Source: JBBEBE01 sp040882505
GTDB lineage: Bacteria > Bacteroidota > Rhodothermia > Balneolales > Balneolaceae
Assembly (NCBI GenBank): GCA_040882505.1
Contig: JBBEBE010000008.1
Span: forward strand, 62,001 to 126,000
DNA length: 64,000 bases
Reading direction: 5' to 3'
The notes beneath the pieces were generated by a model. That model saw only the letters and a list, made by a program, of their open reading frames with translations. It was not told where the DNA came from and made no database searches. Of the stretch, positions 17,286 to 25,805 are shown in pieces (the stretch's first letter is position 1; each line of letters opens with the position of its first letter). The position numbers were made by a program, and so were the translations under genes.

Positions 17286-17588
17286 ACCTGTCAAATGTGG
17301 GGTGAAAACGGTTCCCTGGACGGGTCGAACCGACTCGTCCGGAGTGCTTCGACGGTCAAAATACGAGATCCCTGCGGCATTGTCAGATGCCGAATGGATC
17401 AGTGGGCCGAACCGGTTGGAATGGGAGGTGAGAACTTGATTGGAAGAGCGTAAGTTGTGACTATGGGTGGGATGTCATCCAGTGGCCATCGATTACGCTC
17501 TTTCCGGTCTTTCCGGGTGTGTGAGCAGAGAATCGGAGTGCCGCATATGTGGCCGTATAAACTGTGTAACCAAGACAATGTGCAAAAG

Positions 17589-18350
17589 ATGAGACCTTAC
17601 ATACTTGCCGAGACCAACTACAAGGAGATACAAGAGACCCGATTTGATGTGGCCATCCTGCCGTGGGGAGCGACCGAGGCGCACAACTACCACATGCCGT
17701 ACGGAACCGACAACATGCAGGTCGAGCATGTGGCTGCGGAGGCCGCCGGTCAGGCGTGGGAAAAGGGGGCCAAAGTTTTGGTACTCCCCGTCGTCCCGTT
17801 TGGTGTAAACACCGGCCAGCGAGAGGTTCCGTTCTGTATGAACATGAACCCCAGTACGCAAGCGGCTGTTCTGGACGATCTTCTCGATGTCTTGGACCAT
17901 CACAGCATCCGTAAATTGGTCGTGCTGAACGGCCATGGCGGGAACAACTTCAAACCGATTTTGCGCGAAGCGGGCTACCGGTGGCCGGAGATGGTCATTA
18001 CACTCTGCAACTGGTTTGAGGTCGCACCTCTGGAAGACTTTTTTGAAGAACCGGGAGATCACGCCGACGAGATGGAGAGTTCGGCCATGATGCATCTTCG
18101 TCCCGAGCTGGTGATGCCACTTTCTCAGGCAGGAGATGGTTCCACACATCCATTCAACATTCAAGCTCTTCGCGACGGGTGGGCCTGGAAAGAGCGGGAT
18201 TGGTTACAGGCAACTGACGATACCGGCTCGGGGAACCCACATAAAGCGACCGCAGACAAAGGGGCAAGATTTTTGAGTGCCGTGAGTGAGAAACTCGCCG
18301 GGTTCTTTGTCGAGTTCGCACAAATCGATCCGGACGATCTCTATGAATAA
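17589..18350 (+). CDS. Creatininase-family metal-dependent amidohydrolase
   Basis: 253 residues from ATG 17589. The creatininase metal site is visible as LPWGATEAHNYHMPYGTDN (Glu30, His32, Asp41) and the substrate loop as LNGHGGNNFKPILRE; HADEMESS supplies the later acidic ligand. Longer in-frame starts exist upstream but lack similarity. Members hydrolyse cyclic amides such as creatinine or act in cofactor and riboflavin-related pathways; the substrate here is unknown. A strong terminator follows. Confidence 0.88.
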   Translation: MRPYILAETNYKEIQETRFDVAILPWGATEAHNYHMPYGTDNMQVEHVAAEAAGQAWEKGAKVLVLPVVPFGVNTGQREVPFCMNMNPSTQAAVLDDLLDVLDHHSIRKLVVLNGHGGNNFKPILREAGYRWPEMVITLCNWFEVAPLEDFFEEPGDHADEMESSAMMHLRPELVMPLSQAGDGSTHPFNIQALRDGWAWKERDWLQATDDTGSGNPHKATADKGARFLSAVSEKLAGFFVEFAQIDPDDLYE

Positions 18351-18660
18351 ATCTGTTTGACGAATCTGCCGGGAGAGCCTCACTCCCGGTTTCTCTCTCC
18401 TTTCTCTCTACACACAGACAGACATCCACTTCCCACTCTTCCCGTTCCTTCTTTTTCTCTTCGTATGAGACCATCTGTCCTGGTTTCTGTGTAAGGGTTA
18501 CCCCGACATCGCCTGGTGGTTTGGAGGGCAGCCGATTCAGGTACGTCCCGGCAGATGGAGGAACGACCCGAATGTAGATTACAACCAGAGATTCAGGTTT
18601 GTTGTTGCCACAAGGGCACAGTGAATACGATCCAACAATAAGACTCCGTGAGGTGTCGCC
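18351..18660. other. 310-base intergenic region with terminator and pyrimidine-rich tract
   Basis: It contains a terminator at 18369-18400, then a long C/T-rich run to about 18460 (CTCTCTCC, TTCTTTTTCTCTTC). The remaining 200 bases before the DUF2892 gene show no ORF or clear structure; a promoter for that gene should lie here. Confidence 0.6.
18369..18400 (+). terminator. Intrinsic terminator after the creatininase-like gene
   Basis: CCGGGAG and CTCCCGG form a perfect seven base-pair stem with a seven-base loop, followed by TTTCTCTCTCC. It starts 19 bases past the stop codon. Confidence 0.75.
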
Positions 18661-18888
18661 ATGAAAAAAGAAAGAAACAGACCGATTCGAAGAAAGAATA
18701 TGGGAACGATGGATTCGCTGATCCGTGTGATCATCGGAGCAGTCATTCTGATTGCCGGAGTTCTCTACGAAAGCTGGTGGGGCATGATCGGGTTGGTTCC
18801 TCTATTAACGGGTGCAGTCTCGTGGTGTCCACTGTATAGTGTGTTCGGGATACGGACCTGTAGAAACGATTTGGAGACTGAAGTGTAA
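18661..18888 (+). CDS. Small DUF2892 (YgaP-transmembrane-like) inner membrane protein
   Basis: 75 residues: a basic N-terminus (MKKERNRPIRRK), then NMGTMDSLIRVIIGAVILIAGVLYESWWGMIGLVPLLTGAVSWCPLYSVFGIRTC, i.e. two transmembrane helices and the CPLY..FGI.TC ending typical of DUF2892 proteins. In some bacteria this domain is fused to rhodanese and handles sulfur species; here it stands alone. Role unknown. Confidence 0.78.
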   Translation: MKKERNRPIRRKNMGTMDSLIRVIIGAVILIAGVLYESWWGMIGLVPLLTGAVSWCPLYSVFGIRTCRNDLETEV

Positions 18889-19041
18889 CTCTGCTGCAAT
18901 GGGACACTGGCAGCATCCGAATGGGTTCGCTTGCCGGTAAAGGGCGTAAAAGATCCTCTGTGAAAAGAGGTCTCCGTAAGCGTGGAAGGTCCTGTGCGTG
19001 GAAAAACGTACGTATCCCGCTAATCAAGAGAGAGACGCAGA

Positions 19042-19078
19042 GGCCGTGACCGGTTATGAGAGTTCCGGTTGCGGCCTT
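19042..19078. terminator. Bidirectional hairpin between convergent genes
   Basis: GGCCG..ACCGG and CCGGT..CGGCC form two five-base-pair blocks separated by a TG/TG internal loop. It lies between the convergent DUF2892 and GMC oxidoreductase genes. The T-tract is weak, so efficiency is uncertain. Confidence 0.5.
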
Positions 19079-19092
19079 CTGTCGTTTAGGGG

Positions 19093-20796
19093 TCAGAGGT
19101 CGCCTTTCTGTAGCTGATCGGCCGCGAAGTTGGCCGCCCGGGCGGTCAGTGCCATGAAGGTGAGAGACGGGTTTTGGATGGCCACCGAACTCATGCATGC
19201 CCCGTCGGTTACGAAGACATTTTTACAGCTGTGAAGCTGATTGTGACCGTTGAGAAGTGACGTTTCCGGATCCGTGCCCATCCGTACACCCCCCATCTCG
19301 TGAATATCCAATCCCGGGGCTTGCTCGCCATGATTGGCCGAGATGTTTTGGATGCCGGCTGCATCAAGCATTTCGGCTCCGCGTTCGAGGAAGTCAGAGG
19401 TCATTCGCGCATCATTCTCACGATACTCGACCGAGGTGACCAGCTGTGGAATGCCCCATGGGTCGGTTTCGCTTTCGCTCAATCGGACGTGATTCTCGTA
19501 CGCCGGAACGGTCTCTCCTTGAATCATCATATAGACCGACCAAGGGCCCGGATTGTGCAACGCCTCCTTGAGTTCGACTCCGACCTTGTCCGAACCAACG
19601 CCACGTGTCCATCCCTGCCGGCTGGCTCCGAACGCCGTCAAATACTTACCCTGAAAATCGGCATCGGAGTCCTGGCCGTACAGATTTCGAAACGAGGGCA
19701 TGATGGCAGACGTGGGGCGACGACCGTAGTAGTACTTGTCGGTAAAGCCGTCATGGGTTCCGGAAAGGGTTCCCCGGTAGTTGTGGAACGCGATGTAGCG
19801 GCCCAGGAGCCCGTTGTCGTTGCCCAGACCGTTTGGAAAGCGACTGGAGGTACTGTTCAGCAGGATCAAATTGCTGTTCAGGCAGGCTGCGTTGACAAAA
19901 ATGATGCGCGCTTCGAATTCGATCTCTTCGTTGGTCTCGGCGTCCAGGACGCGAACTCCACGGGCGCGCTCCCGATTTTCGTCATAGAGAATGGATTCGA
20001 CTACGGAGTGGGGACGAAGGGTCAGATTTCCGGTTCGGGCGGCCCAGGGAAGCGTCGAGGAGTTGGAGCTGAAGTAGGCTCCGTAGGGGCAGCCGCGATA
20101 GCAGAGATGTCGAGCCATGCAACGTCCGCGCCCCTGCTGTCGATGAATCTCCCGGGTTTCGGTCAGGTGGGCGCATCGTCCGTGCAAGACATGGCGATCG
20201 GTAAATTGAGACTCGACCCGTTCCTTGATATGAGACTCCAGACAGTTCATTTCAAACGGAGGGAGGAACTCTCCGTCGGGGAGCTGTTCGAGTCCATCCC
20301 GATTTCCGCTCCAACCCACAAACTCTTCGACCCGGCTGTACCACGGAGCAATCTCGTCGTAGCTGATGGGCCACTCGATTCCGTACCCGTCCCGGGCTGG
20401 TCCTTCAAAATCGTACCGGCTCCAGCGCTGCCCCTGTCGTGCCCAGATGAGCGACTTCCCGCCCACCTGATAGCCGCGAATCCAATCGAACGGTTTCTCC
20501 TGGATGTAGGGATGCTCGTGGTCTTTGACAAAGAAGTGCTTGGTATCCTCGTTGTAGGCGTAGCAACGGTTGACGATGGGGTCTGCCTGCTCCTCCTCCT
20601 GTGTCATGCGGCCACGGTAGTCAAAATCCCACGGATCCATCATGGCCGTTGGATAGTCCTTTCCGTGTTCGACTTGCCGGCCTCGTTCCAGTACCAGGGT
20701 TTTTAACCCACGGTCACAGAGCTCTTTGGCGGCCCATCCACCACTCATTCCTGATCCAATGACGATGGCATCGTAGGTTCGATCTTGTAGACTCAC
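19093..20796 (-). CDS. GMC-family FAD-dependent oxidoreductase
   Basis: 567 residues. The N-terminal FAD dinucleotide fold is AIVIGSGMSGGWAAKELCDRGLKTLVLERG. The middle has KSLIWARQGQRWSRYDFEGPARDGYG, and the C-terminal domain ends DGACMSSVAIQNPSLTFMALTARAANF with a GGVRMGTDP block, as in Bacteroidota GMC oxidoreductases that work with a small gluconate-2-dehydrogenase subunit 3. No subunit 3 gene lies next to it. No signal peptide is visible. Likely acts on a sugar or alcohol. Confidence 0.9.
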   Translation of the reverse strand: MSLQDRTYDAIVIGSGMSGGWAAKELCDRGLKTLVLERGRQVEHGKDYPTAMMDPWDFDYRGRMTQEEEQADPIVNRCYAYNEDTKHFFVKDHEHPYIQEKPFDWIRGYQVGGKSLIWARQGQRWSRYDFEGPARDGYGIEWPISYDEIAPWYSRVEEFVGWSGNRDGLEQLPDGEFLPPFEMNCLESHIKERVESQFTDRHVLHGRCAHLTETREIHRQQGRGRCMARHLCYRGCPYGAYFSSNSSTLPWAARTGNLTLRPHSVVESILYDENRERARGVRVLDAETNEEIEFEARIIFVNAACLNSNLILLNSTSSRFPNGLGNDNGLLGRYIAFHNYRGTLSGTHDGFTDKYYYGRRPTSAIMPSFRNLYGQDSDADFQGKYLTAFGASRQGWTRGVGSDKVGVELKEALHNPGPWSVYMMIQGETVPAYENHVRLSESETDPWGIPQLVTSVEYRENDARMTSDFLERGAEMLDAAGIQNISANHGEQAPGLDIHEMGGVRMGTDPETSLLNGHNQLHSCKNVFVTDGACMSSVAIQNPSLTFMALTARAANFAADQLQKGDL

Positions 20797-21048
20797 GTGT
20801 ACACCTCTGCTTCACTTGACGAAAATGGTTTGTTTTCATGGGTCAAGGCGATCCCTCAGACCCGCTGCCGATCGGTCACTCACGGGGATGACGGGGTAGA
20901 CGGTAAACGGTTCGACCCGAAGATCTCGTCAGTATATAAGACAAATCGAAAATGAATGCCAGAAGAGGAAGTAGAGAGGGAGTGACATACCCTGTCACCG
21001 CACCGGATTATCTTTATCTTGAGAAGCATTCAACAAAGAGGAGAACCT

Positions 21049-22425
21049 ATGGAGATTTGGTTGGTCGTATGGATCGGTATCGGACTGGGGATCGCATTCT
21101 GGCTCGGCTTCCAGTATGGAGGGAGAGAGACGGTGACGTTAAACGAACGCACCCGGCTATTGGAAGAGGAGCGAGCTCGTGAAGAGGAGCGACGGGAGAA
21201 GGAGAAGCAGGAGATGCAATCGTCCCTTCGTCGGGAAGAGGAGAGAGCCGACAACGCCGAGCGGGAGTTGACGGCTTTGGGAAGGGATCATCACCATCTC
21301 AAGGAGCGGTTGGAGAACCAGCGCGCGGAGTTGGAAGAGCTACAGGCACAGATGCAGGAGCGATTCGAAAATCTGGCCAACCGGATTCTGGAAAAGAATA
21401 CCGAGAAGTTTACCGAACAGCACCAGGAAAAACTCTCCCATCTTCTCAAACCGTTCTCGGAGAAGATGGAGGCGTTTCGAAAGCAGGTCGAAGAGGCGCA
21501 GCGCGAGGAGCTTAAGGGGCGAGGCGCCCTGGAGCAGCATTTGAAAATGCTGCAGAGCATGAACGAGAACATGACCGAAGAGGCGCGCAACCTGACGCGT
21601 GCACTCAAAGGGGATACAAAGAAACAGGGAAACTGGGGCGAGGTGATCCTCGAACGGATCCTGGAGAGGTCTGGACTCAAAAAGGGGAGAGAGTATGAGG
21701 TGCAACCCAGCTTTACGGATGAAGAGGGTAAACGGAAGATGCCGGATGTGGTGGTTCATCTTCCTGACGAGAAGTTTTTGGTGATCGACTCCAAGGTCTC
21801 TCTGGTCAACTATGAACGGGGTGTGAATGCCGAAGAGGAAGAGGTAAGGGAGAAGGAGTTTCAACGGCATGTGGTCTCGATGCGTACGCACATCAAGGGT
21901 CTGTCGGCCAAACGGTATGACGAAATCTATCCGGACCGGAGTCCGGATTTCATTCTGCTGTTCGTCCCGATTGAACCGGCGTTTGCAGCCGCCTTGCAGG
22001 TCGATTCCGAGCTCTACAACGATGCCTTTGACCAACACATTATCGTCGTGAGCCCGACCACGCTTTTGGCCACACTGGCCACCATCGAGAATGTCTGGAA
22101 GCAGGAGTATCAGAACCAGAATGTGGCCGAGATCGCCAGGCGAGGAGGGCTGCTCTACGACAAGTTTGTCAATTTTGCAGAGAGCATGATTCAGATTGGC
22201 GACCGGCTCGAGAAGACTCGGGAGGCGTATGACAGCTCCATGGGACAGTTGAATCAGGGAAGTGGAAATCTGATTCGACAAGTAGAAATGTTGAAGGAAC
22301 TGGGTGCAAAAGCCTCCAAAGTGATGCCGGAGAAGTTTCAGGAAACCTTGCGACTGGAGGAGAACGGAGAGGAACCCGAAGCCAAAAGCCCGGACGATGG
22401 AGAGGAGGTGTCGAGTGCCGGATAA
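21049..22425 (+). CDS. rmuC: DNA recombination protein RmuC
   Basis: 458 residues. An N-terminal membrane anchor (IWLVVWIGIGLGIAFWLGF) is followed by a long charged coiled coil to about residue 180. The RmuC nuclease-like domain comes next: KKQGNWGEVILERILERSGL, then MPDVVVHLPDEKFLVIDSKVSLVNYE with the PD-(D/E)XK-type DSK residues, and later FVPIEPAFAAAL. RmuC limits inversions at short repeats in E. coli. ATG 21049 is supported by AGGAG six bases upstream and starts directly with the anchor. Confidence 0.92.
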   Translation: MEIWLVVWIGIGLGIAFWLGFQYGGRETVTLNERTRLLEEERAREEERREKEKQEMQSSLRREEERADNAERELTALGRDHHHLKERLENQRAELEELQAQMQERFENLANRILEKNTEKFTEQHQEKLSHLLKPFSEKMEAFRKQVEEAQREELKGRGALEQHLKMLQSMNENMTEEARNLTRALKGDTKKQGNWGEVILERILERSGLKKGREYEVQPSFTDEEGKRKMPDVVVHLPDEKFLVIDSKVSLVNYERGVNAEEEEVREKEFQRHVVSMRTHIKGLSAKRYDEIYPDRSPDFILLFVPIEPAFAAALQVDSELYNDAFDQHIIVVSPTTLLATLATIENVWKQEYQNQNVAEIARRGGLLYDKFVNFAESMIQIGDRLEKTREAYDSSMGQLNQGSGNLIRQVEMLKELGAKASKVMPEKFQETLRLEENGEEPEAKSPDDGEEVSSAG

Positions 22426-23131
22426 ATGGAGCGAGAACCCGTCCCGAATCGTGGAGAACCCGGACTGCCCGTTGTGTGGGGGATCTACGGAACTCTTTTA
22501 TGAGCAGAAGGAGTCGAAGCGCAATCTCGAACGGGACTATTATCAATGCGTCTCCTGCCGGATGGTGCACGTCCCGCCAACATGGTTCCTTTCTGCAGAA
22601 GAGGAAAAATCCCGGTACGACGAACACAACAACGACCCGGAGGACCCGAACTATCGGGAATTTCTCTCGCGGCTGTTTGACCCGATGGCAGAAAGACTAC
22701 AATCCGAAGGCGGTCCGGATCGATTTCCCGAAGGGCTCGATTTCGGATCCGGCCCCGGCCCGACCTTGTCGTTGATGTTCGAGGAGAAGGGGTACGATGT
22801 CTCGCTCTATGATCCTTTTTACGCTTCACACCCGGAACACCTGGATCGTACGTGGGATTTTATCACAACCACCGAAACGGTCGAGCATCTCCACAAGCCG
22901 CTCATGGAGATGGACCGTCTCTGGTCCTGCCTGAAACCCGGTGGCTGGTTGGGAGTGATGACGTCTACGGTGCCTGTTGATTTCGACTTTGCCTCCTGGC
23001 ACTACAAGAACGATCCAACGCATGTGGTTTTCTGGACAGAGGAGTCGTTTGAGTGGCTGGCCAACAGGTGGGGAGCCGAGTTGCGTACGTTCCCGAATGG
23101 TGTATTTCTGTTTCGAAAAGAGACGGAGTGA
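22415..23131 (+). CDS. SAM-dependent methyltransferase with N-terminal zinc ribbon
   Basis: About 238 residues. An N-terminal four-Cys ribbon (CPLCGG...CVSC) is followed by the SAM-binding motif GLDFGSGPGPTLSLMFEEKG, the acidic DPFY, then TTETVEHLHKPLMEMDRLWSCLKPGGWLGVMT. This order matches the Methyltransf_23-like group. GTG 22415 with GAGGAGG upstream overlaps the rmuC stop by 11 bases; an ATG at 22397 is the alternative. The substrate is unknown. Confidence 0.8.
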   Translation: MPDKWSENPSRIVENPDCPLCGGSTELFYEQKESKRNLERDYYQCVSCRMVHVPPTWFLSAEEEKSRYDEHNNDPEDPNYREFLSRLFDPMAERLQSEGGPDRFPEGLDFGSGPGPTLSLMFEEKGYDVSLYDPFYASHPEHLDRTWDFITTTETVEHLHKPLMEMDRLWSCLKPGGWLGVMTSTVPVDFDFASWHYKNDPTHVVFWTEESFEWLANRWGAELRTFPNGVFLFRKETE

Positions 23132-23164
23132 GGAGAGCCGGTCTTGAAGGGGGATTCAGAACTT

Positions 23165-23713
23165 TTAGATTCCCTCGCTACCCACAGCAATATCTTCAAA
23201 CTCGTCGTTGGGGTCATGTTGTATCAGGACGTGAAGGTCTCCACCCAAGGATTCAAATGTATAATTCAACTCTGTGGTTCGGGCTTTGCCGAGAGCTTGG
23301 TGATCCTCAACGTCAACGGTCATGGAGAATGTGTAGGGTTTGTCTACGACCTCTCCCCGCCAGTGAACATACGGGTCGTCGACACGTAAACGTTTGACGC
23401 TGGCTTCGATCGTTCGCTCCGGGAGATTGAATCGGATGGCGGTTTGCTCTTTGATGGATTCGGGTCCATCCAGTCGAATCAGGTAAACGGTTTTTGAACT
23501 CTCGCGATCCTGTATTCTGCCCAACAACTCTGCCTGGCTCTCCGTCAGGTCCGGTATCTCCTTTTCATACACGAAAATCCCCGCTCCCACATCCTCCGGA
23601 GCCAGCTTTACAGGGGCCGTATTGCGCAGGTCAAGATCGGTCTCGGAGCTCGTGATGGTACTCTCGCAACTACAAATGAAGAGAGCAAGCAGGAAGTAGG
23701 TGGATTTTTTCAT
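23165..23713 (-). CDS. Hypothetical lipoprotein resembling a metallopeptidase propeptide
   Basis: 182 residues with lipobox signal KKSTYFLLALFICSC. The mature part includes SSKTVYLIRLDGPES, VHWRGEVVDKPYTFSMTVDVED and TELNYTFESLGGDLHVLIQHD, which recalls the N-terminal pro-region before M12-type catalytic domains in Bacteroidota proteins. There is no HExxH and no room for a catalytic domain, so it is either a stand-alone inhibitor-like domain or a remnant. It is convergent with the methyltransferase gene. The resemblance is by eye only. Confidence 0.6.
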   Translation of the reverse strand: MKKSTYFLLALFICSCESTITSSETDLDLRNTAPVKLAPEDVGAGIFVYEKEIPDLTESQAELLGRIQDRESSKTVYLIRLDGPESIKEQTAIRFNLPERTIEASVKRLRVDDPYVHWRGEVVDKPYTFSMTVDVEDHQALGKARTTELNYTFESLGGDLHVLIQHDPNDEFEDIAVGSEGI

Positions 23714-23828
23714 GCAGTAGCTCGTCAATGATGAGATTTATCCTGTAACCGGATTTTATCAAAAGATTTAACGGGAATCAAATTGTTATTTAAGTAAGTA
23801 TATTCTTATTCTTGTGTGTCTGGAAACT

Positions 23829-24566
<738 letters not shown>

Positions 24567-24588
24567 GACTCAAGTAATTAGAGAATCG

Positions 24589-24852
24589 TTAATTCCGACA
24601 CTCCTCCTCGAGCCAACGTGCGATTTTGTCCCGCAGGCTCGGAGGGGCACCCACACGTCGACAGCGACAACAGACGGTCAATTTGACCTGCAAGTGACTG
24701 CGAAACTCGCGAAGCAGATCCGGATCGTGACACATCTGCTCATAGAAGGCGCGATGGATGGTGGCGGGAACCTCGCCGTCGACAATGTCGGGTATGAGCT
24801 CGCGGGCACGTTGTCGATCCAGTTTGTACATGGCTCCAACTCGTTTTTGCAT
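24589..24852 (-). CDS. Small anti-sigma-factor-like protein (zinc-finger region)
   Basis: 87 residues from ATG 24852. LDRQRARELIPDIVDGEVPATIHRAFYEQMCHDPDLLREFRSHL followed by VCCRCRRVGAPPSLRDKIARWL follows the pattern of anti-sigma zinc-finger proteins: a short helix, a His/Cys cluster, then APPSLRDKI. There is no transmembrane segment and no sigma gene beside it. It lies 77 bases downstream of the RluA gene on the same strand. The family match is by pattern only. Confidence 0.45.
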   Translation of the reverse strand: MQKRVGAMYKLDRQRARELIPDIVDGEVPATIHRAFYEQMCHDPDLLREFRSHLQVKLTVCCRCRRVGAPPSLRDKIARWLEEECRN

Positions 24853-24929
24853 CACATGACAAGCTCCGGTCCGGAACTTCGGTAGGCTGTGGGTGGCAAC
24901 CGCACCCTGGGTTTGTATTCGGCTACGGA

Positions 24930-25673
24930 CTATAACAGATCCTGTATGGCTGCGGTTCCGCCAAACTGATTCCATGGTTCCTCGTCCGGTAGAGGGGCGA
25001 GGAATGTGATTCGCTCTTTTTGAGTTGGATGATCCAACGAGAACGACCCGCTCCGGAGTGCGGGCGAAGGGAGAGAGGAGGTTGGATCTCCGTACTTTTG
25101 ATCACCCAGGAGAGGATGTCCCATGTGGGCAAATTGAACCCGGATTTGGTGCGAACGGCCCGTGATCAGTTCCACATGGACCAGAGAGATCGCCCCGACG
25201 TCCGTTGTCGCGAGTCGGCGGAACCGGAGCCTGGACGATTTCCCGCCCTTGCCGGCGGGCACCACTCGGGAGGTATTGGTTCGCGACTCTTTCTGAATCT
25301 GGTGAGACCACTCCCCGGCTGAGTCGGGAACGCCCTTGCAAGCCAACAGGTAGGACTTCTCCACGGTTCGCTTTCGGATCTGTTCGGAGATCCGCGACGC
25401 TGCTTTGGATGTTTTGGCCAGGACCATGACGCCGGAGACGGGTCTGTCCAGACGATGGACCAGTCCCATCCAGACGTCTCCCGGTTTGTTGTCTCGAATG
25501 CGGATCCACTCCTTGGCCAGAGTCAGAATGTCGGGAGCCCTCGTGTGATCTTCCTGGGAGAGGAGTCCCGCTGGTTTGATGACCACCAAGAGGTGGTTGT
25601 CTTCGTAGATGACGGGAATGGGGGGCGTTCCGGGAATTTCGGATCGGGTCCAGGGGTCATCGGGACGGGCCAT
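24930..25673 (-). CDS. RluA-family RNA pseudouridine synthase
   Basis: 247 residues. The catalytic motif HRLDRPVSG (Asp in HRLD) is clear, preceded by VIYEDNHLLVVIKPAGLLSQ and followed by VHVELITGRSHQIRVQFAHMGHPLLGDQKYG, the standard RluA order. No S4 domain is present, so it resembles the short RluA/RluC-type single-domain enzymes. It isomerises specific uridines in rRNA or tRNA; the target cannot be assigned. Confidence 0.9.
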   Translation of the reverse strand: MARPDDPWTRSEIPGTPPIPVIYEDNHLLVVIKPAGLLSQEDHTRAPDILTLAKEWIRIRDNKPGDVWMGLVHRLDRPVSGVMVLAKTSKAASRISEQIRKRTVEKSYLLACKGVPDSAGEWSHQIQKESRTNTSRVVPAGKGGKSSRLRFRRLATTDVGAISLVHVELITGRSHQIRVQFAHMGHPLLGDQKYGDPTSSLPSPALRSGSFSLDHPTQKERITFLAPLPDEEPWNQFGGTAAIQDLL

Positions 25674-25805
25674 GCTCTACGCTCTTCTTTTTGTATTTTG
25701 AAAAGGATCCGGTCCATCTTATCACAGGTTTGATGAACCGGTTTCGAAGATAGGAGTTTGATCGAACAATCCGCAGAATTGCCCCGTGCGTTGAAGAGGA
25801 AACGA

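Noticed and set aside
19300..20706. 468-codon plus-strand ORF opposite the GMC oxidoreductase
   Set aside because: A mirror-frame artefact; the minus-strand FAD-binding and C-terminal GMC motifs are unambiguous.
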